DNA of 13,131 nucleotides. It comes from an uncultured Lachnospiraceae bacterium (lineage in GTDB: Bacteria; Bacillota; Clostridia; Lachnospirales; Lachnospiraceae). The translations under genes and the position numbers were made by a program. Within the stretch, counting starts at the first letter, position 1. Each line of letters opens with the position of its first letter. The stretch covers positions 1-13,131 of the forward strand of contig CAJUJR010000078.1 in the NCBI GenBank assembly GCA_910586605.1. Direction: 5' to 3'. Under the pieces are notes generated by a model. That model was given only the letters and a program-made list of their open reading frames with translations. It ran no database searches and was not told the DNA's origin. This document shows, one piece after another, positions 6,632-13,018 of this stretch.

Positions 6632-7000
6632 TTATAATACTTCTGGTGCTAACGAAACGATTTTCATAAAATGTTTGTCCCTTAATTCCCTCGCAACAGG
6701 CCCAAAGATACGGGTTCCTCTTGGCGTCTTGTCTTCACGGATAATAACTGCTGCATTTTCATCAAACCTGATATATGAACCATCTGGGCGACGGGTTTTA
6801 TTTACCGTACGCACAACGACAGCCTTTACAACATCACCCTTCTTTACAACACCGCCTGGCGTTGCATCTTTGACAGAAGCAACAATAATGTCGCCAATAT
6901 TAGCGTACCTTCTTGTTGAACCGCCCATAACTCTGATACAAAGAAGTTCTTTAGCACCTGTATTATCAGCTACTTTAAGTCTAGATTCCTGCTGTACCAT
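6632..7000 (-). CDS. rplN: 50S ribosomal protein L14
   Basis: L14 forms part of the inter-subunit bridge and the binding site of the silencing factor RsfS in many bacteria. The 122-residue product begins MVQQESRLKVADNTGAKELL, the near-invariant N-terminus, and contains FDENAAVIIREDKTPRGTRI (about 75-94) and GPVARELRDKHFMKIVSLAPEVL at the end. I chose the ATG at 7000, with GGAGG 5 bases upstream. The longer frame to 7021 adds seven residues not seen in the family and overlaps the ribosome-binding site. Confidence 0.98.
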   Translation of the reverse strand: MVQQESRLKVADNTGAKELLCIRVMGGSTRRYANIGDIIVASVKDATPGGVVKKGDVVKAVVVRTVNKTRRPDGSYIRFDENAAVIIREDKTPRGTRIFGPVARELRDKHFMKIVSLAPEVL

Positions 7001-7030
7001 GATTACCTCCATATTCCGCAAAAATAATAA

Positions 7031-7285
7031 CTATCTTGCTCTTTCGATTACCTCTACAAGCCTCCATCTCTTATCTTTCGATAATGGCCTTGTCTCCATA
7101 ACTCTTACTCTGTCACCAATCTTACATGTATTCTCTTCATCATGAGCCTTTAACTTATAAGTTCTCTTGATGATTTTCCCATAAAGTGGATGCTTAACGT
7201 TATCTACTACTGCAACAACGATTGTCTTATCCATCTTGTCACTAACAACTTTACCTACACGGGTCTTCCTAAGATTTCTCTCCAC
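7031..7285 (-). CDS. rpsQ: 30S ribosomal protein S17 (GTG start)
   Basis: S17 is a primary 16S rRNA-binding protein of the small-subunit body. The 84-residue product has an OB-fold layout with RKTRVGKVVSDKMDKTIVVAV (residues 6-26), HPLYGKIIKRTYKLKAHDE (32-50) and the end IGDRVRVMETRPLSKDKRWRL, all typical. The start is GTG, 8 bases after GGAGG. Spacers to rpmC (46 bases) and rplN (30 bases) are short. Confidence 0.97.
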   Translation of the reverse strand: MERNLRKTRVGKVVSDKMDKTIVVAVVDNVKHPLYGKIIKRTYKLKAHDEENTCKIGDRVRVMETRPLSKDKRWRLVEVIERAR

Positions 7286-7331
7286 GTCCGTGTCCTCCTT
7301 TCCGTGTTGTCCCGAAGCGGACCTGAATCAA

Positions 7332-7532
7332 TTAGTTCTGTGCTGACGCGAGCACTGTCTGAATCCTTGCAATATTTTTCTTAACTTCTTTGATTCTGCT
7401 TGTATTGTCCAACTGGTTTGTTGCGTTCTGGAATCTCAAATTGAAAAGCTCCTTCTTTGCTGCAACTAAATCCTCATTTAACTCTGCAATGGATTTCCCT
7501 CTTAACTCTTCCATAAACTGCTTACTCTTCAC
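7332..7532 (-). CDS. rpmC: 50S ribosomal protein L29 (GTG start, overlaps rplP)
   Basis: L29 is a small two-helix protein at the tunnel exit, next to L23, where trigger factor and the signal recognition particle dock. The product is 66 residues, beginning MKSKQFMEELRGKS, with ELFNLRFQNATNQLDNTSRI (about 30-49) and a basic second helix. I chose the GTG at 7532, which lies 8 bases after AGGAGG. The GTG at 7541 lies within that Shine-Dalgarno. This start overlaps the rplP end by 11 bases, suggesting translational coupling. Confidence 0.95.
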   Translation of the reverse strand: MKSKQFMEELRGKSIAELNEDLVAAKKELFNLRFQNATNQLDNTSRIKEVKKNIARIQTVLASAQN

Positions 7533-7959
7533 TGCCCGCACCTCCTTCTAAGTCTGCACGAGATACGACTTTACACTTAATCGGCAACTTATGTGTTGCA
7601 AGACGCAGTGCTTCCCTGGCAACCTCTTCTGAAACGCCAGCAATCTCGAACATAACACGACCAGGCTTAACGACTGCTACCCAGTACTCCAAAGCACCTT
7701 TACCTTTACCCATTCGGGTTTCAGCAGGAGTCTTTGTTACCGGCTTATCTGGGAAGATTTTAATCCAGACTTTACCACCACGCTTGATATGACGTGTCAT
7801 GGCAATACGGGCTGCCTCAATCTGGTTCGACTTAATCCATGCCGGCTCTAAAGCTACAATACCATATTCACCATAAGTGATTTTATTTCCTCTGAGCGCT
7901 TTTCCTGTCATTCTACCACGGAACTGCTTACGATGTTTTACTCTCTTCGGCATTAACAT
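7522..7959 (-). CDS. rplP: 50S ribosomal protein L16
   Basis: L16 contacts the A-site tRNA elbow and the peptidyl-transferase region and is a late-assembly protein. The 145-residue product starts MLMPKRVKHRKQFRGRMTGKA, the standard N-terminus. It contains GKVWIKIFPDKPVTKTPAETRMGKGKG (62-88), the loop that reaches the active centre, then EYWVAVVKPGRVMFEIAG (91-108). Its ATG shares a base with the rpsC stop (TAATG), and it overlaps rpmC by 11 bases. Confidence 0.98.
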   Translation of the reverse strand: MLMPKRVKHRKQFRGRMTGKALRGNKITYGEYGIVALEPAWIKSNQIEAARIAMTRHIKRGGKVWIKIFPDKPVTKTPAETRMGKGKGALEYWVAVVKPGRVMFEIAGVSEEVAREALRLATHKLPIKCKVVSRADLEGGAGSEE

Positions 7960-8627
7960 TATTTATCGCTCCCTTCCTTTTTGTCATTCTTCTTGGCTGG
8001 AAGTACCTCGCCGTTATATACCCATACCTTTACACCAATTTTACCATAAGTTGTATCAGCTTCTGCAAAACCATAATCAATATCAGCACGCAATGTCTGG
8101 AGAGGGATTGTGCCCTCGCTGTAAAACTCTGTACGAGCCATATCTGCACCACCAAGACGGCCAGAACATGCTGCCTTGATTCCCTTAGCGCCAGTCTTTA
8201 ATGTCCTGCTCATGGCAGACTTCATAGCACGGCGGAAAGAAATACGGTTTTCCAACTGCTGGGCAATGTTTTCTGCTACAAGCTGCGCATGCCTGTCTGG
8301 GTTCTTGATATCCATAATCTTGATATCAAGGGCAACTTTTCTGTCAAGCACCTTTAAGAGCTCTTTCTTTAAATTCTCAATTTCAGCTCCACCCTTACCA
8401 ATTACGAAGCCAGGCTTTGCTGTATGAATAATTACTCTAACTTTGTCGGCAGGCCTTTCAATTTCAATCTTGGAAATACCAGCGCTGTATAATTTCTTCT
8501 TAACGAATTCCCTGATTTTGTAATCTTCTACAAGAAAGTCTGCAAATTTATCTTCTGCATACCAATTTGAATCCCAGTCACTGATAATGCCGACCCTTAA
8601 ACCATGAGGATTAACTTTTTGTCCCAT
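7959..8627 (-). CDS. rpsC: 30S ribosomal protein S3
   Basis: S3 lines the mRNA entry channel with S4 and S5 and helps unwind mRNA. The 222-residue product starts MGQKVNPHGLRVGII. It has the N-terminal KH domain with the GxxG loop as GKGG at 77-80 (KPGFVIGKGGAEIENLKKEL), a linker rich in RISFRRAMKSAM, and the C-terminal domain ending EVLPAKKNDKKEG. Length and motifs are typical. AGGAG lies 6 bases before the ATG. Confidence 0.98.
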   Translation of the reverse strand: MGQKVNPHGLRVGIISDWDSNWYAEDKFADFLVEDYKIREFVKKKLYSAGISKIEIERPADKVRVIIHTAKPGFVIGKGGAEIENLKKELLKVLDRKVALDIKIMDIKNPDRHAQLVAENIAQQLENRISFRRAMKSAMSRTLKTGAKGIKAACSGRLGGADMARTEFYSEGTIPLQTLRADIDYGFAEADTTYGKIGVKVWVYNGEVLPAKKNDKKEGSDK

Positions 8628-8658
8628 CTTAATCTCCTTTCATAGACCAACCAAACGA

Positions 8659-9048
8659 CTAACGCTCATTCAGAATGATTGTAATATGGCTCATCCTCTT
8701 CTCAATGCGATAAGCCCTGCCCTGTGCCCTTGGCCTGATTCTCTTCATTGTCGGTCCCTTATTTGCAAAGCATTCTTCAATATATAAATCATCTGGATTC
8801 ATACCATTGTTGTTTTCTGCATTTGCAACTGCAGATTGCAGTAATTTCAAAATAATGCTGGAAGCATATCTTGGGTTATATGATAAAATACCGATTGCCG
8901 TTTCTACGTCCTTGCCTCTGATGGCATCTAACACATAACAAGCCTTCTGAACAGAAACCCTTGCATAAGATAACTTTGCAGAAGGTCTGGTGTCTCTCTG
9001 GTTTTCATTTCTCTCTCGCTTAATCTGAGATCTATGTCCCTTTGCCAT
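8659..9048 (-). CDS. rplV: 50S ribosomal protein L22
   Basis: L22 lines the peptide exit tunnel; its long beta-hairpin forms part of the tunnel constriction where macrolides bind. The 129-residue product has ARVSVQKACYVLDAIRGKDV (29-48), ILKLLQSAVANAENN (66-80) and the hairpin tip around RPRAQGRAYRIEKR (105-118). It carries a basic N-terminal extension of about 20 residues (KGHRSQIKRERNENQRD) compared with the common 110-113-residue form. The hairpin has no obvious insertion or deletion. AGGAGG lies 8 bases before the ATG, after a spacer holding a strong stem-loop. Confidence 0.97.
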   Translation of the reverse strand: MAKGHRSQIKRERNENQRDTRPSAKLSYARVSVQKACYVLDAIRGKDVETAIGILSYNPRYASSIILKLLQSAVANAENNNGMNPDDLYIEECFANKGPTMKRIRPRAQGRAYRIEKRMSHITIILNER

Positions 9049-9103
9049 TGCCGAAGCCTCCTTTCAAAAAAGTGATATTATTCTATATTTTTCCGTCCGA
9101 TCA

Positions 9104-9148
9104 AAGAATGGCCTATCCCGCTTCCGGGACAGGATATCCCATACTCTT
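9104..9148 (-). other. Strong intercistronic stem-loop between rpsS and rplV
   Basis: The core CCTGTCCCG-GAAG-CGGGATAGG (9133-9112) is a 9-bp stem with one G-T wobble and a tetraloop. It is extended by ATGG/CCAT and AAGA/TCTT, separated by one-sided bulges of 5 and 2 bases, for 17 bp in total. It starts at the rpsS stop codon. No U-run follows, so it is not a terminator; processing, mRNA protection or protein binding are plausible. Confidence 0.75.
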
Positions 9149-9425
9149 ATCTTCTTCCTTTTTTCTCGTCTTTCCCATGGCCCCTGTAAGTCCTAGTAGC
9201 TACAAACTCTCCAAGCTTGTGCCCTACCATATCTTCTGTAACATATACAGGTACATGTTTTCTTCCATCATGTACTGCAAATGTCAGTCCAACAAATGAT
9301 GGAAAAATAGTGGAACGACGTGACCATGTCTTAATAACCTGTTTGTCACCGGATGCTACTGCAGCATCAACCTTTTTCAGAAGGCTTGCATCCGCAAAAG
9401 GTCCTTTTTTTAATGAACGTGCCAT
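9147..9425 (-). CDS. rpsS: 30S ribosomal protein S19
   Basis: S19 forms a complex with S13 in the 30S head and contacts the large subunit. The 92-residue product starts MARSLKKGPFADASLLKKV and contains WSRRSTIFPSFVGLTFAVHDG (about 34-54), HVPVYVTEDMVGHKLGEF and TRTYRGHGKDEKKGRR, all conserved. I chose the ATG at 9425, with GGAGG 5 bases upstream; the earlier in-frame ATG at 9437 contains the Shine-Dalgarno itself. Length is normal. Confidence 0.98.
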   Translation of the reverse strand: MARSLKKGPFADASLLKKVDAAVASGDKQVIKTWSRRSTIFPSFVGLTFAVHDGRKHVPVYVTEDMVGHKLGEFVATRTYRGHGKDEKKGRR

Positions 9426-9463
9426 TGTATCCTCCATTCTGCCAGGTATCCCCAGCTATTAAC

Positions 9464-10312
9464 CTACTTTGTATTCAACGCTTTACCATCTCTTCTTCTT
9501 ACAATCATCTTATTTGACTGCTTGTTCTTCTTACGTGTCTTCAAGCCAAGAGCAGGTTTACCCCAAGGAGTACATGGACCCGGACGGCCGATACCTGCTT
9601 TTCCTTCACCACCACCATGTGGATGGTCATTAGGGTTCATAACAGAACCGCGGACAGTAGGCCTGATACCCATATTGCGCTTACGCCCTGCCTTACCGAT
9701 ATTTACAAGGGCATGCTCGCCATTGCCGATAATACCAATTGTAGCACGGCAGATAATTGGCACCATTCTCATTTCACCGGATGGAAGCCTGAGCGTTGCA
9801 TACTTTCCTTCCTTTGCCATAAGCTGTGCACTGTTCCCTGCTGCACGGACAAGCTGCCCGCCTTTTCCAGGATAAAGCTCAATATTGTGAATCTGTGTAC
9901 CAACCGGGATATTTTCAAGTGGAAGGCAATTGCCAACCTCAATTTCAGCCGTTGGGCCATTCATAACCTTCTGGCCAACTTTTAAGCCATTTGGGGCAAG
10001 AATATATGCCTTCTCCCCATCAGCATATGCAATTAATGCAATATTGGCTGTTCTGTTTGGGTCGTACTCAATTGTTTTAACAGTTCCTTCCACACCATCT
10101 TTATTTCTTTTGAAATCAATAATCCTATATTTTCTTCTGGATCCGCCGCCGCGATGCCTTACTGTAATCTTACCCTGCGCATTACGTCCAGCATTCTTCT
10201 TTAATGACACAGTTAATGACTTTTCAGGCTTTGTTGCTGTGATTTCTACTTTATCAGTCACTGTCATGTGCCTTCTGGAAGGTGTATATGGGTTAAATGT
10301 TTTAATTCCCAT
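9464..10312 (-). CDS. rplB: 50S ribosomal protein L2
   Basis: L2 is essential for subunit association and supports the peptidyl-transferase centre. The 282-residue product starts MGIKTFNPYTPSRR and shows the OB-like domain with RHRGGGSRRKYRIIDFKR (about 52-69). The SH3-like domain includes ELYPGKGGQLVRAAG, and the conserved GSVMNPNDHPHGGGEG with its histidines lies at 223-238. The basic tail is intact. I chose the ATG at 10312, 8 bases after AGGAG; the open frame to 10330 starts with TTG inside the leader. An unusually long spacer of over 230 bases precedes it. Confidence 0.98.
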   Translation of the reverse strand: MGIKTFNPYTPSRRHMTVTDKVEITATKPEKSLTVSLKKNAGRNAQGKITVRHRGGGSRRKYRIIDFKRNKDGVEGTVKTIEYDPNRTANIALIAYADGEKAYILAPNGLKVGQKVMNGPTAEIEVGNCLPLENIPVGTQIHNIELYPGKGGQLVRAAGNSAQLMAKEGKYATLRLPSGEMRMVPIICRATIGIIGNGEHALVNIGKAGRKRNMGIRPTVRGSVMNPNDHPHGGGEGKAGIGRPGPCTPWGKPALGLKTRKKNKQSNKMIVRRRDGKALNTK

Positions 10313-10336
10313 GACATATTCTCCTTTCAATACTCT

Positions 10337-10423
10337 ATCATTATAATTAATGATTTGCGTGATAGTTCGTTACTGCCTGCCCTACAGCCAGCACAGCAAA
10401 AAGTAACTCAAATTTTCCACGCA
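10337..10423 (-). other. Structured rplB leader in the rplW-rplB spacer
   Basis: On the minus strand TGCGTG (10423-10418) pairs with CACGCA (10361-10356). Nested inside, GTTACT (10407-10402) pairs with AGTAAC (10374-10369). Both helices are perfect 6-bp stems. Just downstream, ATCATTA/TAATGAT (10354-10337) forms a 7-bp hairpin with a 4-base loop, ending about 8 bases before the rplB Shine-Dalgarno. A TATAAT occurs here without a convincing -35 box. Confidence 0.5.
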
Positions 10424-10425
10424 TC

Positions 10426-10568
10426 CTCTAAAGAGATTGCTTTGACAAACTTACTAATTTATCCGCCATATCTTACAGGCCTTCAAAAATCTCAATCTCT
10501 GAAGAGATTGTTTCGACAAGCCTATTAATTTATCAGGCTATATCCTACAGGCCTTCAAAAATTTCAAT
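10426..10568 (-). repeat. Tandem duplication of the rplW 3' end
   Basis: Two adjacent units, 10497-10568 (the real rplW tail) and 10426-10496 (extra copy), match at about 61 of 72 positions with a single-base gap. Each contains codons for IEIFEGL and a stop. The coding part of the copy differs only by GAA/GAG and TAG/TAA. The unit junction forms a perfect hairpin, CAATCTC-TTCA-GAGATTG (10493-10510). Confidence 0.9.
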
Positions 10569-10844
10569 GTCTTTAGATTCCTTCGTCAACTGAACGATTG
10601 CCTTTTTCTTTTTGGCAGTTTTTCCAAATGTCCTGCCACGGCGGCGGGTTTTTCCCTCCAAGTTCATTGTGTTGACTTTTGCAACCTTCGTCCCCTCAAA
10701 CAGCTTTTCTACTGCATCCTTTACCTGGGACTTTGTTGCATCTGGGTGTACAGCAAATGTGTACTTCTTTTCTTCCATAGCCATCATAGATTTTTCTGTG
10801 ATAATCGGCTTCAGGATGATATCATAATACTTTAAATCTGCCAT
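10545..10844 (-). CDS. rplW: 50S ribosomal protein L23
   Basis: L23 sits at the tunnel exit and is the main docking site for trigger factor and the signal recognition particle. The 99-residue product has YYDIILKPIITEKSMMAMEE (6-25), including the conserved ITEKS, and the extended loop LEGKTRRRGRTFGKTAKKKK (62-81). It ends in KESKDIEIFEGL. Its ATG overlaps the rplD stop by one base (TAATG), with AGGAGG inside rplD. Its last seven codons are repeated directly downstream. Confidence 0.97.
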   Translation of the reverse strand: MADLKYYDIILKPIITEKSMMAMEEKKYTFAVHPDATKSQVKDAVEKLFEGTKVAKVNTMNLEGKTRRRGRTFGKTAKKKKAIVQLTKESKDIEIFEGL

Positions 10845-11467
10845 TATGCGTACACCTCCTCAATTTTAGACACAGCGTTCTTTGTAATAACAACCGTCTC
10901 ATATTTCAAAATATCATATACATTAACCGAATTAAATGGTACAACACGGACGCCTTTAATATTCCTTGCAGAAAGTTCAACATTTGCATTGTCTTCACCA
11001 TCCAGCACAACCAGCGCCTTCTTAACCTTTAATGCATCCAGGACGCCTACCATTTTCTTTGTCTTAATCTCATCAAATTTCAGAGAATCCATAACAAGAA
11101 ACTTATTCTCATCTACCCTTGATGTCAGTGCAGAACGGATAGCAGCCGCCTTCTCCTTACGGTTCATCTTAAAAGAATAATCTCTTGGCTTTGGAGCAAA
11201 TACCACTCCACCGCCTGTCCACTGTGGAGCCCTGATAGAACCCTGCCTTGCATGGCCGGTTCCTTTCTGCCTCCAAGGCTTCTTGCCGCCGCCACGTACT
11301 TCAGAACGTGTCTTTGCACTCTGATTCCCCTGACGCTTATTTGCAAGCTGTAATACAACAGCCATATGCATTAAATGCTCGTTTACCTTAACAGCGAAAA
11401 CATCATCATTTAAGTCCATCTTACCAACTTCGCTGCCTTCCATATTATAAACAGATACGTTAGCCAT
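10844..11467 (-). CDS. rplD: 50S ribosomal protein L4
   Basis: L4 reaches into the exit tunnel with a long loop. In Escherichia coli it also represses the S10 operon by binding its leader, so it is the first candidate for a feedback regulator here, though that is inference. The 207-residue product has the tunnel loop GGGKKPWRQKGTGHARQGS at 59-77, then WTGGGVVFAPKPRDYSFKMN (83-102), with no insertion near the tip. I chose the ATG at 11467, 9 bases after GGAGG; the frame to 11488 includes the ribosome-binding region. Confidence 0.97.
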   Translation of the reverse strand: MANVSVYNMEGSEVGKMDLNDDVFAVKVNEHLMHMAVVLQLANKRQGNQSAKTRSEVRGGGKKPWRQKGTGHARQGSIRAPQWTGGGVVFAPKPRDYSFKMNRKEKAAAIRSALTSRVDENKFLVMDSLKFDEIKTKKMVGVLDALKVKKALVVLDGEDNANVELSARNIKGVRVVPFNSVNVYDILKYETVVITKNAVSKIEEVYA

Positions 11468-11493
11468 CTGTGTGTTCCTCCTTTCCAAAAGAA

Positions 11494-12177
11494 TTATTTA
11501 TGAACCTTTACGCTTTCCTTTAACATAACGCAAGCTTTCTTTGGCCCTGGCACAGCGCCCTTTACAAGGATTAAGTTCTGCTCTGCATCTACCTTTACTA
11601 CCTCAAGATTCTGGATAGTTACTTTTACAGAACCCATGTGGCCAGGCATCTTCTTGCCCTTAAATACACGGCTTGGGTCAGAACATGCACCATTGGAACC
11701 TGCATGCCTGTGGAACTTAGAACCATGCCCCATAGGCCCTCTATGGAGACCATGCCTCTTAATTGCACCCTGGAAGCCTTTTCCCTTTGTTGTACCACTG
11801 ACGTCAATCTTATCGCCAGCTTCAAAGATATCAGCCTTAATTTCCTGTCCAAGCGTATACTCCTCAGCGTTCTCAAATTTAAATTCTTTCAGATATCTTT
11901 TACCAGTAACACCTGCTTTCGCAAAATGCCCCTGTAATGGCTTATTTACACCATGAATCCTTTTTACTTCTTTCTTTCCAGTTGCATCTCTGCTGATTAC
12001 TTTGTCTTTCTTATCAACAAAGCCAACCTGTACTGCACTGTAGCCGTCATTGTCAACGGTTTTTACCTGTGTAACATAACAAGGACCAGCCTGAAGCACA
12101 GTAACCGGAGTTAAAACTCCATTCTCATTGAAGATTTGTGTCATACCAACCTTCGTAGCTAAAATAGCTTTCTTCAT
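11494..12177 (-). CDS. rplC: 50S ribosomal protein L3
   Basis: L3 is an assembly-initiator protein whose long loop extends to the peptidyl-transferase centre. The 227-residue product begins MKKAILATKVGMTQIFNENG. It has VSGTTKGKGFQGAIKRHG (126-143), the loop at about 141-165 (RHGLHRGPMGHGSKFHRH), and FKGKKMPGHMG (172-182). It is somewhat longer than the roughly 209-residue form of Bacillus subtilis. The glutamine methylated in Escherichia coli L3 is not seen at the matching loop (SNGACSDPSR). AGGAGG lies 10 bases before the ATG. Confidence 0.98.
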   Translation of the reverse strand: MKKAILATKVGMTQIFNENGVLTPVTVLQAGPCYVTQVKTVDNDGYSAVQVGFVDKKDKVISRDATGKKEVKRIHGVNKPLQGHFAKAGVTGKRYLKEFKFENAEEYTLGQEIKADIFEAGDKIDVSGTTKGKGFQGAIKRHGLHRGPMGHGSKFHRHAGSNGACSDPSRVFKGKKMPGHMGSVKVTIQNLEVVKVDAEQNLILVKGAVPGPKKACVMLKESVKVHK

Positions 12178-12367
12178 ACTAAATGCACCTCCTGTTAATC
12201 TACAGCGGATTTCATTATCCCGTTTTGCATCTTCCCGCCAATAGGCTTTTGATGGCTCTGAACCATGAAATCATCCTAGATGGTCTATAATGTGCAAGTT
12301 CGTAAACCAAAAACTCGGTCTGCCTGTAAAAGCAGCATCTATATAAACCCTAAGACTTTCCTTATAA
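12178..12367 (-). other. rpsJ-rplC spacer, 190 bases
   Basis: This is long for the operon. A hairpin near 12248-12270 (minus-strand ATGGTT-CAG-AGCCAT, extended by TTT/AAA around a C-C mismatch) lies about 70 bases before rplC. A 23-codon ORF starting at that hairpin's ATG ends just before the rplC Shine-Dalgarno, but there is no strong support for it. No promoter is evident. Confidence 0.4.
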
Positions 12368-12685
12368 TTATTTCTCCTTCATCTTTAAAACAACAGCAAC
12401 ACCAGATGGCATTTCCATTTTTGTCAATGCTTCAATGGTCTTCTGTGTTGGGGCAATCACATCAATCAACCTCTTATGGGTTCTCTGCTCAAACTGCTCC
12501 CTGGAATCTTTGTACTTATGGACAGCACGGAGAATCGTTACTACCTCCTTCTTTGTTGGAAGAGGTACAGGACCGCTAACCTTAGCACCTGTTTTCTTCA
12601 CTGTCTCAATAATTTTCCCAGCAGCATGATCAACCTGATTGTGGTCATACGCTTTGAGGGTAATCCTCATTACATTTGTTGCCAT
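12368..12685 (-). CDS. rpsJ: 30S ribosomal protein S10 (NusE)
   Basis: S10 is a head protein of the small subunit. As NusE it also pairs with NusB in antitermination and with NusG in coupling transcription to translation. The 105-residue product has MRITLKAYDHNQVDHAA (6-22), SGPVPLPTKKE (37-47) and the long loop RTHKRLIDVIAP (68-79), all conserved. It is the first gene of the operon. AGGAGG lies 11 bases before the ATG, and the spacer between them is U-rich in the mRNA (seven U directly before AUG). Confidence 0.98.
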   Translation of the reverse strand: MATNVMRITLKAYDHNQVDHAAGKIIETVKKTGAKVSGPVPLPTKKEVVTILRAVHKYKDSREQFEQRTHKRLIDVIAPTQKTIEALTKMEMPSGVAVVLKMKEK

Positions 12686-12696
12686 AAAAAAAGCCG

Positions 12697-12976
12697 CCTC
12701 CTTTTCGCACTTTTGCAGGCATTACTGATCTGCGGGTTTCCCCTATGCCTGTTCATTACAGCGGAACAAGTGGTGACTGTACACTTAACCGGGCGTGTCC
12801 TGCTTAGGTTTACATAATCAGCAGGCTTCCCTCTTTTCTGCACATCGGCAGAATATGAAATTGTACAGTGACTTGTCGCCAGTTTCCTAACTTGACATTC
12901 GCTCCACGGAAAACCTGCAGCCTGTTCCCAGGTCGCAGCAACCTCACGCTTCAACGCTATCAATGTCACAGCAAGT
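12697..12976 (-). promoter_or_regulatory. Structured 5' leader of the S10 operon
   Basis: The untranslated RNA folds by eye into three domains. Domain I is closed by ACUU..GACAUU (12976-12963) with AAUGUCAAGU (12899-12890), a 10-bp helix with a 5-base bulge. It contains a hairpin at 12938-12915 with a GGAA tetraloop. Domain II is closed by ACAAGU/ACUUGU and ACUGUACA/UGUACAGU (12876-12862 with 12783-12766) and holds two 6-bp hairpins (12853-12836, 12825-12799). Domain III is CAGGCAU/AUGCCUG (12751-12716) around a GGG/CCC hairpin. Such density suggests an autoregulatory leader. The ligand is unknown, and ribosomal protein L4 is only a guess from E. coli. Confidence 0.65.
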
Positions 12977-12979
12977 CAT

Positions 12980-13008
12980 ATCTTACTATACTTTCCCTTT
13001 ATTTGCAA
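12980..13008 (-). promoter_or_regulatory. Sigma-A-type promoter of the S10 operon
   Basis: On the minus strand the -35 TTGCAA (13008-13003) is 17 bases from the -10 TAAGAT (12985-12980); each matches its consensus at 4 of 6 positions. An A-rich tract upstream (A7 at 13018-13012 and further AT-rich sequence) could act as an UP element. The predicted start is near 12973, giving a leader of about 290 bases. Confidence 0.65.
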
Positions 13009-13018
13009 GGGTTTTTTT
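12995..13018 (+). terminator. Possible weak plus-strand terminator
   Basis: CCCTT (12995-12999) can pair with AAGGG (13007-13011), followed by seven T. The stem is only 5 bp and overlaps the S10 promoter, so this may be chance. It would stop plus-strand transcription that had run antisense through the operon. Confidence 0.25.

Noticed and set aside
6396..7145. 249-codon open frame on the plus strand
   Set aside because: It lies antisense to rplX, rplN and rpsQ, all of which are clearly coding; no ribosome-binding site is evident, and the product resembles no family.
10340..10345. TATAAT as an internal promoter for rplB
   Set aside because: No acceptable -35 element is found at 16-18 bases, and the hexamer is part of an AT-rich hairpin.
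12195..12266. 23-codon leader peptide before rplC (MVQSHQKPIGG...)
   Set aside because: It has only a weak AGGA before its ATG, and the start is inside a hairpin; there is no run of regulatory codons. Not excluded, but unsupported.
1527..12885. Shared 10-mer GGAAACTGGC in the S10 leader and in the secY 3' region
   Set aside because: A 10-base match in 13 kb can arise by chance, and the surrounding structures differ.
12670..12969. 99-codon minus-strand frame spanning the S10 leader
   Set aside because: It overlaps the start of rpsJ, its start lies almost at the transcription start without a Shine-Dalgarno, and the sequence is better explained by paired RNA.
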